64,000 nt of DNA, from positions 223,632 to 287,631 of the forward strand of contig NZ_QPMM01000013.1 of assembly GCF_003419895.1 (NCBI RefSeq), written 5' to 3'. Origin of the DNA: Chitinophaga silvatica (GTDB taxonomy: Bacteria > Bacteroidota > Bacteroidia > Chitinophagales > Chitinophagaceae). Of the stretch, positions 45,068-53,895 are shown in pieces. The notes under the pieces were generated by a model, which made no database searches, had not been told where the DNA came from, and saw nothing but the letters and a program-made list of their open reading frames with translations. The number at the start of each line of letters is the position of its first letter. Position 1 is the stretch's first letter. Both the position numbers and the translations under genes were made by a program.

Positions 45068-46435
45068 GAGATGTGGCAGCATCACTGTAAATGTGGTGCC
45101 TTCAGTAGGAGATGAGGTGACTGTAATATGCCCATTGTGAATTTGCACAATTTTTTTACAGATAGATAAACCGAGTCCGTGACCCCTTATCTGTAGGGCA
45201 TTCTGGCCTCTGTAGAATGGTTCAAATATTTTATTTATTTCAATAGGAGGGATGCCTATTCCGTTGTCCTTTATTTGAATTAAAATATATTGAGTGAAGA
45301 AGTCTATTGTTACCAGTGCAGTATTATTTTCAGAAAATTTACAGGCATTATCTATCAGATTCAGAAAAAGTACTTTAAGCAGATTCTCATTCCCATGGCA
45401 GGTTACCAGCATATCATTATCCGGTACTTTCACGAAATGAATATCTACCTTACTCGAATTTTTTTGCTTTAACCGGATAAGTGTCGGCATTTCCAGGAGT
45501 AATTCATCTATGCGTACATCGCTGCCTACAAAGCCTTCCTGCCGCATTTCCGACTGCGCTAACTGCAACAAGCCATTCGACAGGTCGGATAAATTTTCTG
45601 CATCTTCCAGCAGCGATGCTAAAAGCGTAACATATTCTTCATGCGAACGATCTTTGGATAAAGCTACCTGTAATTGGCTGATAATGGCGGCTAATGGGGT
45701 TCTTAGCTCATGGGAGGCATTGCTTACAAAACTTTTTTGCAGATGAAACGATTCACTCAGGCGTTGCAACATCGTATTAAAGTTGGCTCCCAGTTTTGAT
45801 ATTTCATCTTTACCTTTAACTGCTACCTGGGTATCCTGCAGGTTATTCGCGTTAATACTATCTACCTGTTCTACCAGCTTGTCTATCGGCTGCACCATTT
45901 TCCTGGCAAAGAAATATCCGACTCCTACAAGCACTACGATGGCTATTAATAATTCTATCAGTAAGATCTGCCTTAAATTTTGCAGATTCTGAAACCCATA
46001 TTTATCAAATGACGATACTATCACTATAACAGAAACGGTACCTTCCGTGTAATATACTCCTACAACTTCTCCATTGCCTTTATCGTAACTATAGAGGTTA
46101 TTTTCTTTAATATAGGCGAGTAGTGCAGGATTAGTACGGATAGTAGTATCTTTTAGATTACTATATAAAAGATCATAACCAGGGTTATAAACGAGAATAG
46201 TTTCTTTATAAAGATCCTGAAATGTGGTTCTGTCGAGCTTTCTTAATAAATCCACTTTCACATTTCCATCTTCAATAATTACATTGGCAATTGAACGGGC
46301 ACGGTATTCAAGTCTTTCCAGGTACTCTGCCTTACGCGACTTAGCTGAAAAATAATAGGCCAGGCCTGCAAATGCAATGAGCATCAGCGTAGCCGACAGG
46401 GTATAATAAAGCGCTATTTTATACTTGATTTTCAA
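45065..46435 (-). CDS. Sensor histidine kinase of the metal-efflux locus
   Basis: 456 aa. Two membrane helices (about residues 8-30 and 156-178) frame a periplasmic sensor domain, followed by HAMP (about 180-235), HisKA with phospho-acceptor His242 (SNASHELRTPLAAI), and an ATPase domain with N box DNACKFSE, DNGIGIPP and GHGLGLSI. The start is TTG at 46435: GGAG lies 5 bp upstream and no ATG fits. It starts 8 bp after the response-regulator stop. CusS-like role by context. Confidence 0.9.
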   Translation of the reverse strand: MKIKYKIALYYTLSATLMLIAFAGLAYYFSAKSRKAEYLERLEYRARSIANVIIEDGNVKVDLLRKLDRTTFQDLYKETILVYNPGYDLLYSNLKDTTIRTNPALLAYIKENNLYSYDKGNGEVVGVYYTEGTVSVIVIVSSFDKYGFQNLQNLRQILLIELLIAIVVLVGVGYFFARKMVQPIDKLVEQVDSINANNLQDTQVAVKGKDEISKLGANFNTMLQRLSESFHLQKSFVSNASHELRTPLAAIISQLQVALSKDRSHEEYVTLLASLLEDAENLSDLSNGLLQLAQSEMRQEGFVGSDVRIDELLLEMPTLIRLKQKNSSKVDIHFVKVPDNDMLVTCHGNENLLKVLFLNLIDNACKFSENNTALVTIDFFTQYILIQIKDNGIGIPPIEINKIFEPFYRGQNALQIRGHGLGLSICKKIVQIHNGHITVTSSPTEGTTFTVMLPHL

Positions 46436-46443
46436 TGCTGCTC

Positions 46444-47130
46444 CTATTCTTCAGAGAGGTAATATCCCATACCTGTTTTGGTATGCAGTAATTTTTGTTC
46501 AAAATCCTTATCTATCTTCTTTCTTAAAAAGTTCATATACACTTCAATAACATTAGTACCTGTATCAAAGTCTATATCCCATACTTTCTCGGCTATGGTC
46601 AGCTTGGAGATAACTTTTCCTTTATGCATGGCGAGAAATTCGAGTAGCTGATATTCTTTTGCGGTTAATGCAATTTTCTTTCCTCCGCGGGTAACATCTT
46701 TTTTTTCACGGTCTATTTCCAGATCGGCAATACTGATCTTATATTGAGTACCATGGGTGGCTTCAGAACCAGCTCTTTTAAGAAATACCCTGATACGTGC
46801 CAGTAATTCCCTGAAATCGAAGGGTTTTACCAGGTAATCATCAGCCCCCAGTTCAAAGGCCTGCATTTTATCCTCCATTCCTCCCAGTGCGGTGAGCATA
46901 ATCACCGGCACCCGGTTATTTTTCTGGCGGATAACTTCGCAAATTTCATATCCATTGTTATGTGGAAGATTCAGGTCCAGTATTACCAGATCGTAGTGAT
47001 TACCGGTTACAAGTCCTTTTCCCATACGGCCGTCGTAGGCTACATCAACTTCAAATCCATTTTCCTCAAGCCCTTTTTTAACGGCATTGGCTACTTTTAC
47101 TTCATCTTCAACGACCAATATTTTCTGCAT
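46444..47130 (-). CDS. OmpR-type response regulator of the metal-efflux locus
   Basis: 228 aa from the ATG at 47130 (MQKILVVEDE). The receiver domain has phospho-acceptor Asp52 (LVILDLNLP), a conserved Thr (VIMLTAL) and Lys (YLVKPF). The winged-helix DNA-binding domain spans about residues 128-226 (ALTAKEYQLLEFLAMHKGKV). The longest frame starts at a TTG inside the inverted-repeat element, an unlikely start. CusR-like by position; it may bind the repeats at 45020. Confidence 0.93.
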   Translation of the reverse strand: MQKILVVEDEVKVANAVKKGLEENGFEVDVAYDGRMGKGLVTGNHYDLVILDLNLPHNNGYEICEVIRQKNNRVPVIMLTALGGMEDKMQAFELGADDYLVKPFDFRELLARIRVFLKRAGSEATHGTQYKISIADLEIDREKKDVTRGGKKIALTAKEYQLLEFLAMHKGKVISKLTIAEKVWDIDFDTGTNVIEVYMNFLRKKIDKDFEQKLLHTKTGMGYYLSEE

Positions 47131-47144
47131 GGATGTAAAATTTA

Positions 47145-47248
47145 TTTCTCGCAAAGAATAAAAGGAGGCAAAGAAGCATAAGATTTTCTTTAAATAGATT
47201 AGATGAAAAACTTGTGTCTCTTTGCCTCCTTTTATTCTTTGCGAGAAA
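47145..47248. repeat. REP/MITE-like element: perfect 30-bp inverted repeat
   Basis: Arms 47145-47174 and 47219-47248 are perfect reverse complements over 30 bp, around a 44-bp spacer. Each arm starts TTTCTCGCAAAG and has a second GCAAAG, as in the element at 28178. It lies 2 bp after the ABC-F stop codon (minus strand) and 14 bp before the response-regulator ATG. Confidence 0.9.
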
Positions 47249-47250
47249 GA

Positions 47251-49233
47251 TCAACTGGTAAGATTTGCTTCCAGGTTCATTATTTTTTCGAAGAGCTGTT
47301 CGTATTGTTCATTCGCTTTTTCAAGAAAACGCTGTACTTCCTGGTATTCGCTTTCTACCTGCGCAAATTTAACTTTATTGCTATATGTATCCGGCGTTCC
47401 CAAAGAAGCTTCCAGTCCTGCCTTTCTTTCTTTCAAACTAGCTACCTGGCTTTCTACCTGTCCAAACTGTTTTTGCAGTTTCTGTAGTTCTCTTTGTACT
47501 TCTTTATTAATGGCGGTGGTTTTAGTGCTGGCAGGAGTGGCTGCCGGAGTCGGAGCTGCTGCCTGTGTTGTAGCTTTCTGCTCTTTTTTGGATTCAGCAT
47601 TCGACTTTCCGCCATTTGCTGACTGCTGTTGGGCAGCCATTCTCTTCTTCCATTCTTCGTACTCGGTATATGTACCTTTGAACTCCTTGATTTCGCCATT
47701 AATGATTTCCCAGATTTTGTTGGCTGTCTGGCTAACAAAATAACGGTCGTGCGATACAAGTACCAGGCTACCGTCATATTTGTTCAGGGCGTCAATCAAC
47801 ATCTGCACTGAGTTCATATCAAGGTGGTTGGTCGGCTCATCGAGCATCAGGAAGTTGGCCTGGCTAATAATAGTTTTAGCTAATGCCACCCTGGCTTTTT
47901 CACCTCCCGAAAGTATCTTGATTTTTTTGAATACATCGTCTCCGGTAAATAAAAAGCATCCTAAAAGCTGACGTAATTCAAGTTCCGTTTTACCACTACC
48001 GAAGTTTTTCAACTCGTCGAGGATTTCGCTTGCCAGATCTAAGGATTCGAGCTGGTGCTGCGCATAAAAACTTGTTACAACATTATGGCCGGGAACTCTT
48101 TCTCCACCCATTTCTTCCATACCGGCAATAATACGTAGGAGAGTAGATTTACCCTTACCGTTAGCTCCGATCAGGGCAATTTTATCACCACGATTGATTT
48201 CTGCACTTGTATTCTTTAAGATAGAAATATCTCCGTAATTTTTACTGATATTATTTAGCGTACAGAGAATTTTTCCCGGAGTTTTATCGACGGTAAAGTT
48301 GATTCTGATTTTGCTTGGCCCATTATCTACCTGTTCAACTCTTTCAAGTTTATCGAGTCTTTTGGCAATACTCTGTGCCTGTGCAGCTTTGGAAGCTTTA
48401 GCTTTAAATCGCTCAATAAAGCGTTCCTGCTGGCGAATATAATCCTGCTGATTTTCGTAAGCGCGTTGCTGCATTTCCCGACGAAGTTCTTTTTCCACTT
48501 CATAATCGGCATAGGAGCCAGAATAATGGTGCAGTTGCTGCTGGTAAACCTCAACAATCTTGTTCACCATACGATCCAGGAAGAAACGGTCGTGCGATAC
48601 AATAATCACAGCGCCGTTGTAACCAATCAGGTATCTTTCCAGCCATTCGATAGACGGGAGGTCAAGGTGGTTGGTAGGCTCATCGAGCATGAGTACATCT
48701 GGTTGCTGCAGAATCAGTCGGGCCAATAATACCCTCATTCTCCAACCTCCGGAAAACTCGCTGTATGGCCTGTCGAGATCGGCTGTGGTAAAGCCTAATC
48801 CTTCCAATACCTGAGCTGTTTTATGTTTCATGTTGTAACCATCCAGCGCTTCAAATTCATGTAATTTGTCGCTGAATTCGTGCAACAGTTCATCGGTCTG
48901 ATTTTCTTCCAGTTCTTTGGTAATTCTTTCAATATCTTTCTCCAGTTCCAATGCCTTACCAAAAGCCATCATCCCAACTGTCAGAATAGATTCATCAGTT
49001 TCGAAGCTGAGGAGGTCCTGGTTGAAGAAACCAATCGAAAGATTTTTACTTTTATTAACACTTCCTCTGGAAACAGAATATTCACCATTAATAATCCTTA
49101 ACAGGGTAGACTTACCGGTTCCATTTAATCCGATAAGACCTACACGGTCGCCTGGTTCTATATGCCAGGAAGAATCTTCCAGAATTACCCTGGAGCCAAA
49201 CTCAAACGTTATATCCTGTAATGCGATCAACAT
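47251..49233 (-). CDS. ABC-F family ATPase (ribosome-associated type)
   Basis: 660 aa from the ATG at 49233 (MLIALQDITFEFG). Two ABC domains without membrane segments: Walker A GLNGTGKST and GANGKGKST, signatures FSGGWRMRV and LSGGEKARV, Walker B MLDEPTNHLD twice. The C-terminal about 130 residues are a Gln/Ala-rich linker and a coiled-coil arm as in Uup-type proteins. ABC-F proteins act on the ribosome in translation or antibiotic protection; the Uup-like tail favours a housekeeping role. The longest frame begins upstream of the -7 box at 49263, so it is not used. Confidence 0.92.
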   Translation of the reverse strand: MLIALQDITFEFGSRVILEDSSWHIEPGDRVGLIGLNGTGKSTLLRIINGEYSVSRGSVNKSKNLSIGFFNQDLLSFETDESILTVGMMAFGKALELEKDIERITKELEENQTDELLHEFSDKLHEFEALDGYNMKHKTAQVLEGLGFTTADLDRPYSEFSGGWRMRVLLARLILQQPDVLMLDEPTNHLDLPSIEWLERYLIGYNGAVIIVSHDRFFLDRMVNKIVEVYQQQLHHYSGSYADYEVEKELRREMQQRAYENQQDYIRQQERFIERFKAKASKAAQAQSIAKRLDKLERVEQVDNGPSKIRINFTVDKTPGKILCTLNNISKNYGDISILKNTSAEINRGDKIALIGANGKGKSTLLRIIAGMEEMGGERVPGHNVVTSFYAQHQLESLDLASEILDELKNFGSGKTELELRQLLGCFLFTGDDVFKKIKILSGGEKARVALAKTIISQANFLMLDEPTNHLDMNSVQMLIDALNKYDGSLVLVSHDRYFVSQTANKIWEIINGEIKEFKGTYTEYEEWKKRMAAQQQSANGGKSNAESKKEQKATTQAAAPTPAATPASTKTTAINKEVQRELQKLQKQFGQVESQVASLKERKAGLEASLGTPDTYSNKVKFAQVESEYQEVQRFLEKANEQYEQLFEKIMNLEANLTS

Positions 49234-49262
49234 AAAATGAAAAAAATTGAATAAAAAACGTG

Positions 49263-49270
49263 CAAAGTTA
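49263..49270 (-). promoter_or_regulatory. -7 box (TAACTTTG) for the ABC-F gene
   Basis: Perfect TAnnTTTG match on the minus strand, 29 bp before the ATG at 49233. Confidence 0.6.
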
Positions 49271-49341
49271 CACATTTTTCGCGGGATTTCAGGAGTTTAT
49301 ACCTATTTATAGGGCTGCTGCTAATTAGACCGTATTTTTAA

Positions 49342-49349
49342 TAGTTTTG
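49342..49349 (+). promoter_or_regulatory. -7 box (TAGTTTTG) for the DUF3347-like gene
   Basis: Perfect TAnnTTTG match, 19 bp before the ATG at 49369. Confidence 0.6.
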
Positions 49350-49368
49350 TAACAAAGATTTTAGCACT

Positions 49369-49956
49369 ATGACTTTTAAGATATTCGTTACCGTAGGTTG
49401 CCTGGGAATCGCTACTGGCCTGGTTTCCTGTCATAACAACAAGGCACAGGAAGAACCATCCGAAGCTCTGCAGACAGCCGCCCTGCAAGCGCCCTACGAC
49501 CCGGTGTTTTACGATTCCCTACGCGCGACTTTACAAACATATTACCAATTAACAGATATTTTGACGGCAGACGACAGCAGTGCCATTAATCCTATTGCCA
49601 TCACCCTGAAATCCCATATCGATAGCCTGCCTATAGGTTTATTGCAAATGGATAGTACCAAATTGGCCGATATAACCGGAATTACCGGTAGCATCAGCGC
49701 CGAATTAGTTGGTATGCAGGGCGAAACAACTTTCGAAGGCAAACGGGCCTCTTTCCAAATGGTATCCGATATGTTGTTCGACCTGATTAAAAGAACCGGG
49801 TTGAAAGGAGATACTATCTATCACCAATTTTGCCCAATGGCCTTCGATGATAAAGGAGCCTTCTGGCTCAGCAAACAGCCAGGAATAAGGAATCCCTATT
49901 TTGGTAAAGAAATGTTAACCTGTGGAGAAACAAAGGATACCCTGATTTACAAATAG
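49369..49956 (+). CDS. DUF3347-like lipoprotein, probably metal-related
   Basis: 195 aa. Lipoprotein signal (VGCLGIATGLVSC, Cys21). The mature part resembles DUF3347: helical region (YDSLRATLQTYYQLTDIL), then HQFCPMAFDDKGAFWLSK and IRNPYFGKEMLTCGE. The CPM and M..CG motifs resemble copper-binding sites of this family, which often sits as a domain or partner in CusB-type copper efflux. It is near the efflux locus but transcribed on the opposite strand from its own promoter. Family call by motif, moderately sure. Confidence 0.72.
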   Translation: MTFKIFVTVGCLGIATGLVSCHNNKAQEEPSEALQTAALQAPYDPVFYDSLRATLQTYYQLTDILTADDSSAINPIAITLKSHIDSLPIGLLQMDSTKLADITGITGSISAELVGMQGETTFEGKRASFQMVSDMLFDLIKRTGLKGDTIYHQFCPMAFDDKGAFWLSKQPGIRNPYFGKEMLTCGETKDTLIYK

Positions 49957-49968
49957 ACATAGATGGTT

Positions 49969-50012
49969 TCATGAACAGTAATTCGTAAATTGTTGCTTAT
50001 TGCTGTTCATGA
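49969..50012. promoter_or_regulatory. Dyad upstream of the second TonB receptor
   Basis: TCATGAACAG / CTGTTCATGA (49969-49978, 50003-50012), extended to 14 bp with one T-G pair, around a 16-nt loop. It lies between the lipoprotein stop and the receptor ATG and lacks a T-run, so it may be an operator or 3'-end hairpin. Confidence 0.45.
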
Positions 50013-50021
50013 TTCACGGAT

Positions 50022-52373
50022 ATGATTAAACGAATCGGATTACTATACCTTTTATTACTATTCTTTGTAACTGCAACAGCACAGCAATATACGCTCAGTG
50101 GTTTTGTAAAAGATAGCTCCAATGGTGAAGCCCTGCCGGGAGCTACTATTCAGGTTGTGAATACCTCAACTGGTGTTCAGTCTAATACGTATGGGTTTTA
50201 TTCTATATCTCTTCCACGGGGCGAATATTCAATTCTTTATTCTTTCCTTGGTTATACGCCCCGAATCATTAATATTTCTCTGAAAAATAATATTAGCATC
50301 AACCTGGAATTAGTTCCCCAATCTTATCAGGCCAGAGAAGTGGTAGTTACAGCTCCCGATAAGAAAGATGCTAATGTTAGAAGTACCGATCTCGGGAAAG
50401 TATCACTTTCAATTGCTCAGGTAAAGAAACTACCCTCAATGATGGGGGAAGTAGATATTCTGAAATCGCTGCAGCTGATGCCTGGTGTACAGGCCGCAGG
50501 AGAGGGGAATGCCGGCTTTTATGTCAGAGGAGGGGCGCCGGATCAGAATCTTATCCTCCTGGATGAAGCACCGGTTTATAACACGGGGCATCTTTTCGGT
50601 TTCTTTTCTGTATTTAATGCCGATGCAATCAGGAATGCCACTATGATTAAAGGCGGGATGCCAGCCAATTATGGCGGACGATTATCTTCAGTGGTCGACA
50701 TCAACATGAAAGAGGGCAACAACAAACGTTTGCAGGGCGAAGGTGGGATAGGCTTTATTGCATCCAGGTTATCGATCCAGGGCCCTATTCAAAAAAATAA
50801 ATCCTCTTTTATAATCAGTGCCCGCCGAACCTATATTGATCTGATTACCAAACCCTTTATCAATAATACTTCCTACAAGGGATCGGGGTACTTTTTCTAT
50901 GACCTGAACGCAAAAGTTAATTTCAAACTCTCAGAGAAAGATCATATTTATCTGAGTGGTTACACCGGGAAGGATGTATTCAGTTTTCATAACGGCGACC
51001 GTTCATTTGATATTAAAATTCCCTGGGGTAATACTACCGCCACTCTGCGATGGAACCATGTTTTCAATAGTAAATTGTTTATTAATACTTCTCTCATTTA
51101 TAATAAATACAAGTTCCAGGTCAGTGCATTACAGAATTATTTTGATGTGCGTTTATCTTCAGGGATTACAGACGGAAATATAAAAACGGATATCGATTAT
51201 TATCCAAATTCCCGCCACCATATTAAGTTTGGAGCCAATTATATCTATCATACCTTTACTCCAAGTACTATTTCCGGCCAGCAGGATACAGTGCAGCTGA
51301 CACCAGATAATGCAGTCAGAAAATATGCCCATGAATCCGGAATTTATGTAATGGACGACTGGGAAATCTCTTCCCGCTTTAAACTGAATTTAGGATTAAG
51401 GCATAGCGGATTTATGCAGATTGGTCCGTATACCAGGTACTTCCTCGATGCCAGGGGAAACAAAAAGGATAGTGTTGTTTATGGCCGTGGGCAGGCAGTT
51501 GGGAGTTATAGTGGTTTGGAACCCAGAGTGATCCTTCGATATGCCTGGAATCCTTCTCAATCTGTAAAAGCTGCTGTAACCAGGCATTACCAGTTTATAC
51601 ATCTGGTGTCTAATGCCGGTACTACTTTGCCTACAGATGTTTGGGTACCCAGTACATACCTGGTAAAACCCCAGATCTCCTGGCAGTATACAGCTGGTTA
51701 TTTCAGGAATTTTAAAGACAACGAGTATGAAGCATCTGTTTCTGTATACTATAAGACAATGCAGAACCAGATTGAATATAAAGAAGGGTATACCCCTTCG
51801 TTAAATGACCCGGAGCAGGATTTTATTTTTGGTAAGGGGCAGGCATATGGATTGGAATGGTTATTAATGAAACAGGCAGGTAAATTAACGGGTTGGATTG
51901 GATATACTCTCGGTTGGACCTGGCGTGAGTTTCCAGGTTTAAATAATGGCCGGCGTTATCCGGCCAAGTATGATAGAAGGCATGATTTATCTGTTGTTGC
52001 GAGTTATGAGCACAACAAGAAATGGACCTTTTCAGGCACCTTTATTTTTGGAACAGGAAATGTGACAACATTGCCTGAAACATTCTATTTTATGGAGGGA
52101 ACATTAATACAGGAGTACAGTAGGATTAACGCATACCGGATGTCGCCTTATCATAGATTAGATTTAGCTGCAGTATATAAGCCTGCGCGACAGAAGCCAA
52201 GGCGTTTCAGCGGTAGCTGGACTTTCTCGATTTATAATATTTACAACAGAAAGAATCCATATTTTATTTACTTCGATCAGAAGGTTAATGAAAGGGGTGA
52301 TGTACAAATGTCGGCCAAACAGGTTTCATTGTTTCCAATATTGCCTTCGGTGACTTATAATTTTTCGTTTTGA
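50022..52373 (+). CDS. TonB-dependent receptor
   Basis: 783 aa. Signal peptide (LLYLLLLFFVTATAQQ), carboxypeptidase-regulatory-like domain (about residues 22-105; LSGFVKDSSNGEALPGATI), plug domain (about 115-225; GNAGFYVRGGAPDQNLILLDEAPVY) and a barrel that ends in YNFSF with terminal Phe. Its receptor/plug design is the common Bacteroidota type without a SusD partner. A dyad directly upstream may regulate it. Ligand unknown; metal is possible given the DUF3347 neighbour 65 bp upstream. Confidence 0.9.
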   Translation: MIKRIGLLYLLLLFFVTATAQQYTLSGFVKDSSNGEALPGATIQVVNTSTGVQSNTYGFYSISLPRGEYSILYSFLGYTPRIINISLKNNISINLELVPQSYQAREVVVTAPDKKDANVRSTDLGKVSLSIAQVKKLPSMMGEVDILKSLQLMPGVQAAGEGNAGFYVRGGAPDQNLILLDEAPVYNTGHLFGFFSVFNADAIRNATMIKGGMPANYGGRLSSVVDINMKEGNNKRLQGEGGIGFIASRLSIQGPIQKNKSSFIISARRTYIDLITKPFINNTSYKGSGYFFYDLNAKVNFKLSEKDHIYLSGYTGKDVFSFHNGDRSFDIKIPWGNTTATLRWNHVFNSKLFINTSLIYNKYKFQVSALQNYFDVRLSSGITDGNIKTDIDYYPNSRHHIKFGANYIYHTFTPSTISGQQDTVQLTPDNAVRKYAHESGIYVMDDWEISSRFKLNLGLRHSGFMQIGPYTRYFLDARGNKKDSVVYGRGQAVGSYSGLEPRVILRYAWNPSQSVKAAVTRHYQFIHLVSNAGTTLPTDVWVPSTYLVKPQISWQYTAGYFRNFKDNEYEASVSVYYKTMQNQIEYKEGYTPSLNDPEQDFIFGKGQAYGLEWLLMKQAGKLTGWIGYTLGWTWREFPGLNNGRRYPAKYDRRHDLSVVASYEHNKKWTFSGTFIFGTGNVTTLPETFYFMEGTLIQEYSRINAYRMSPYHRLDLAAVYKPARQKPRRFSGSWTFSIYNIYNRKNPYFIYFDQKVNERGDVQMSAKQVSLFPILPSVTYNFSF

Positions 52374-52382
52374 GAATGTGAG

Positions 52383-53177
52383 TTACAGATTATGCTTAGA
52401 CAAATATTGCAGTACTGCAAGGATACCTGCAATTAAAGTGATTAAAGAAAATGCGAAAGCATAAGGATTAACTATTGCCTTATCAATTTTCTCCAAACAA
52501 TTATCTAATTTTTTATTCAAATCATTTGAAACTTTTTCTAACGCAGTTGAATTAGCAGATATTTTTTCATTTAAATCACCTGATAATTTTTCTAACGCAG
52601 TTGAATTTGCAGCTAATTGAGTCTTTATTTCAGTGGTTGTAACTTTTAAGTCATTTAAAGCATTGCTGTTAGCTTCTACTTTTTCCTCTAATTTTTCAAT
52701 TTTCCCATTGTGAACTTTCAATGTGCCATTAATATCATTCAATGTTTTATCAATAATGTTCAATGTTTTAGTGTTATCTTCTACTTTTTCCTCTAATTTT
52801 TCAATTTTTCCATTGTGAACTTTCAACGTGCCATTAATATCATTCAATGTTTTATCAATAGTGTTCAATGTTTTAGTGTTATCTTCTACTTTTTCATCTA
52901 ATTTCTTAATTTGTTCATTGTGTGTGTCGCACTTAATCCCTAATTCTGTAATCTTTACAGTATTATCACTTAGTTCCTTTTGAGTCTTTTGTATCTCTGT
53001 CCTTATCCCTTTACCTTCTTCCTGTAAATCGGATTTGGTAGCGCAATGTCTGATCTCATTCCGAATCTCGTTTTTTATTGTCATTTCAATTACAGCGGCG
53101 GCTTTGTTTGCCTCCATATCGGGGAGTTTCAAGCTTTTATGAAACACCTCTACTAATGCAAGATTGTTGGATTTCAT
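52383..53177 (-). CDS. Tail-anchored coiled-coil protein (DUF1640-like architecture)
   Basis: 264 aa, no signal peptide. The N-terminal about 50 residues (FHKSLKLPDMEANKAAAVIEM, CATKSDLQ) recall DUF1640/MCU-regulator-like bacterial proteins. Residues about 50-235 are an uninterrupted coiled coil with two internal repeats: a 35-residue unit present twice plus a partial copy (97-170), and a 17-residue NSTALEK unit (191-220). One membrane helix at 238-257 close to the C-terminus (FAFSLITLIAGILAVLQYL) makes it tail-anchored, coil in the cytoplasm. It is 48 bp after a 61-aa gene of the same design. Function unknown. Confidence 0.75.
   Translation of the reverse strand: MKSNNLALVEVFHKSLKLPDMEANKAAAVIEMTIKNEIRNEIRHCATKSDLQEEGKGIRTEIQKTQKELSDNTVKITELGIKCDTHNEQIKKLDEKVEDNTKTLNTIDKTLNDINGTLKVHNGKIEKLEEKVEDNTKTLNIIDKTLNDINGTLKVHNGKIEKLEEKVEANSNALNDLKVTTTEIKTQLAANSTALEKLSGDLNEKISANSTALEKVSNDLNKKLDNCLEKIDKAIVNPYAFAFSLITLIAGILAVLQYLSKHNL
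52674..52883. repeat. Two tandem 105-bp units in the coiled-coil gene
   Basis: Units 52674-52778 and 52779-52883 differ at only about three bases and are followed by a diverged partial third copy. 105 bp is 35 codons, five heptads, so copy-number change keeps both frame and coiled-coil phase. Confidence 0.88.
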
Positions 53178-53225
53178 ATTTTTATTTTTAAGGTTATATT
53201 GATGGCTGATATTATTGTTTGAAAT

Positions 53226-53411
53226 TTACTTTGCAGATGCTAAAACAAGTTGTAGTGAAACTACGATGGTGAATAAAATAATTATTACAATAAGGTTAAA
53301 TTGATTGATTGTATTTTCAAGTCTTTCAACCTTGGAATTAAGTCTTTCAAACTTGCTTTCTACTGTGCGATCAAGCATCTCAAACTTGTGATCAATCTTG
53401 GAGTCATTCAT
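53226..53411 (-). CDS. Small tail-anchored coiled-coil protein
   Basis: 61 aa. Residues 1-36 have heptad-like spacing (FEMLDRTVESKFERLNSKVERLENTI) and one C-terminal membrane helix follows (about 38-58). Its ATG overlaps the stop of a 33-aa frame upstream (ATGA), suggesting translational coupling. Same design as the 264-aa protein downstream; a membrane-bound partner is likely. No family recognised. Confidence 0.6.
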   Translation of the reverse strand: MNDSKIDHKFEMLDRTVESKFERLNSKVERLENTINQFNLIVIIILFTIVVSLQLVLASAK

Positions 53412-53509
53412 TTGAATTTATGCTCCAGATTTCTATCCATTCTTTCGGAATTGTAATCCACATTTTTTGAGATTCGCTGTAATTCGTAATTAAGATTTTC
53501 AATACTCAT
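53408..53509 (-). CDS. Possible 33-aa peptide at the head of the coiled-coil operon
   Basis: ATG at 53509 to TGA at 53408, overlapping the next ATG as ATGA. The peptide (MSIENLNYELQRISKNVDYN...) is helical and charged, with heptad spacing like its neighbours, but has no membrane helix. It may be a real small protein or only a leader that couples translation. Confidence 0.4.
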   Translation of the reverse strand: MSIENLNYELQRISKNVDYNSERMDRNLEHKFK

Positions 53510-53895
53510 ATTATATTTTTATTGATTATTTTGAGAAAATTCAAATAGGAAACAGTGATTTATACTGATCAGTTGTTATATAATCATTTCCTTATGAGCT
53601 CAAAAGTAGGAATGCTTATTCAACAAACCTCGAATCCTAACCAAGTATTTTTATATATCAAAGTGATTGTAAATGAATGTATTAGATTGATAGTATTTGT
53701 GTTATTTTAAGCGTAAAAATCGCTTTTTGACAAAGTTTTATACTGAACTGGGGTCGCTGTCGCAATATTTATTTTTAAAATCCTTAAGTTCAATGACATA
53801 GTTCTCAAAAAGCTAACGAACTATTTCTTAACTTCGCAAACATTTTATTAGGAATTATAGCTCCAAAAAAACAGAAGGAGCTAACAGCAAAACGT
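53510..53895. other. Intergenic region before thrS
   Basis: About 386 bp without a supported gene. On the minus strand, a perfect TACTTTTG -7 box at 53601-53608 may start the coiled-coil operon with a leader of about 90 nt. On the plus strand only a weak -7-like TAACTTCG (53829-53836) precedes thrS. No T-box or other riboswitch fold was evident by eye. Confidence 0.5.

Noticed and set aside
47222..47743. 173-aa plus-strand open frame
   Set aside because: Antisense to the ABC-F C-terminal arm; its Cys/Phe/Ser-rich sequence is the mirror of a coiled coil, and its start lies in the inverted repeat.
52674..52883. 105-bp tandem repeat as CRISPR or phage tail-fibre gene
   Set aside because: The repeats are contiguous without spacers and encode heptads; no phage genes are nearby and the protein ends in a membrane helix.
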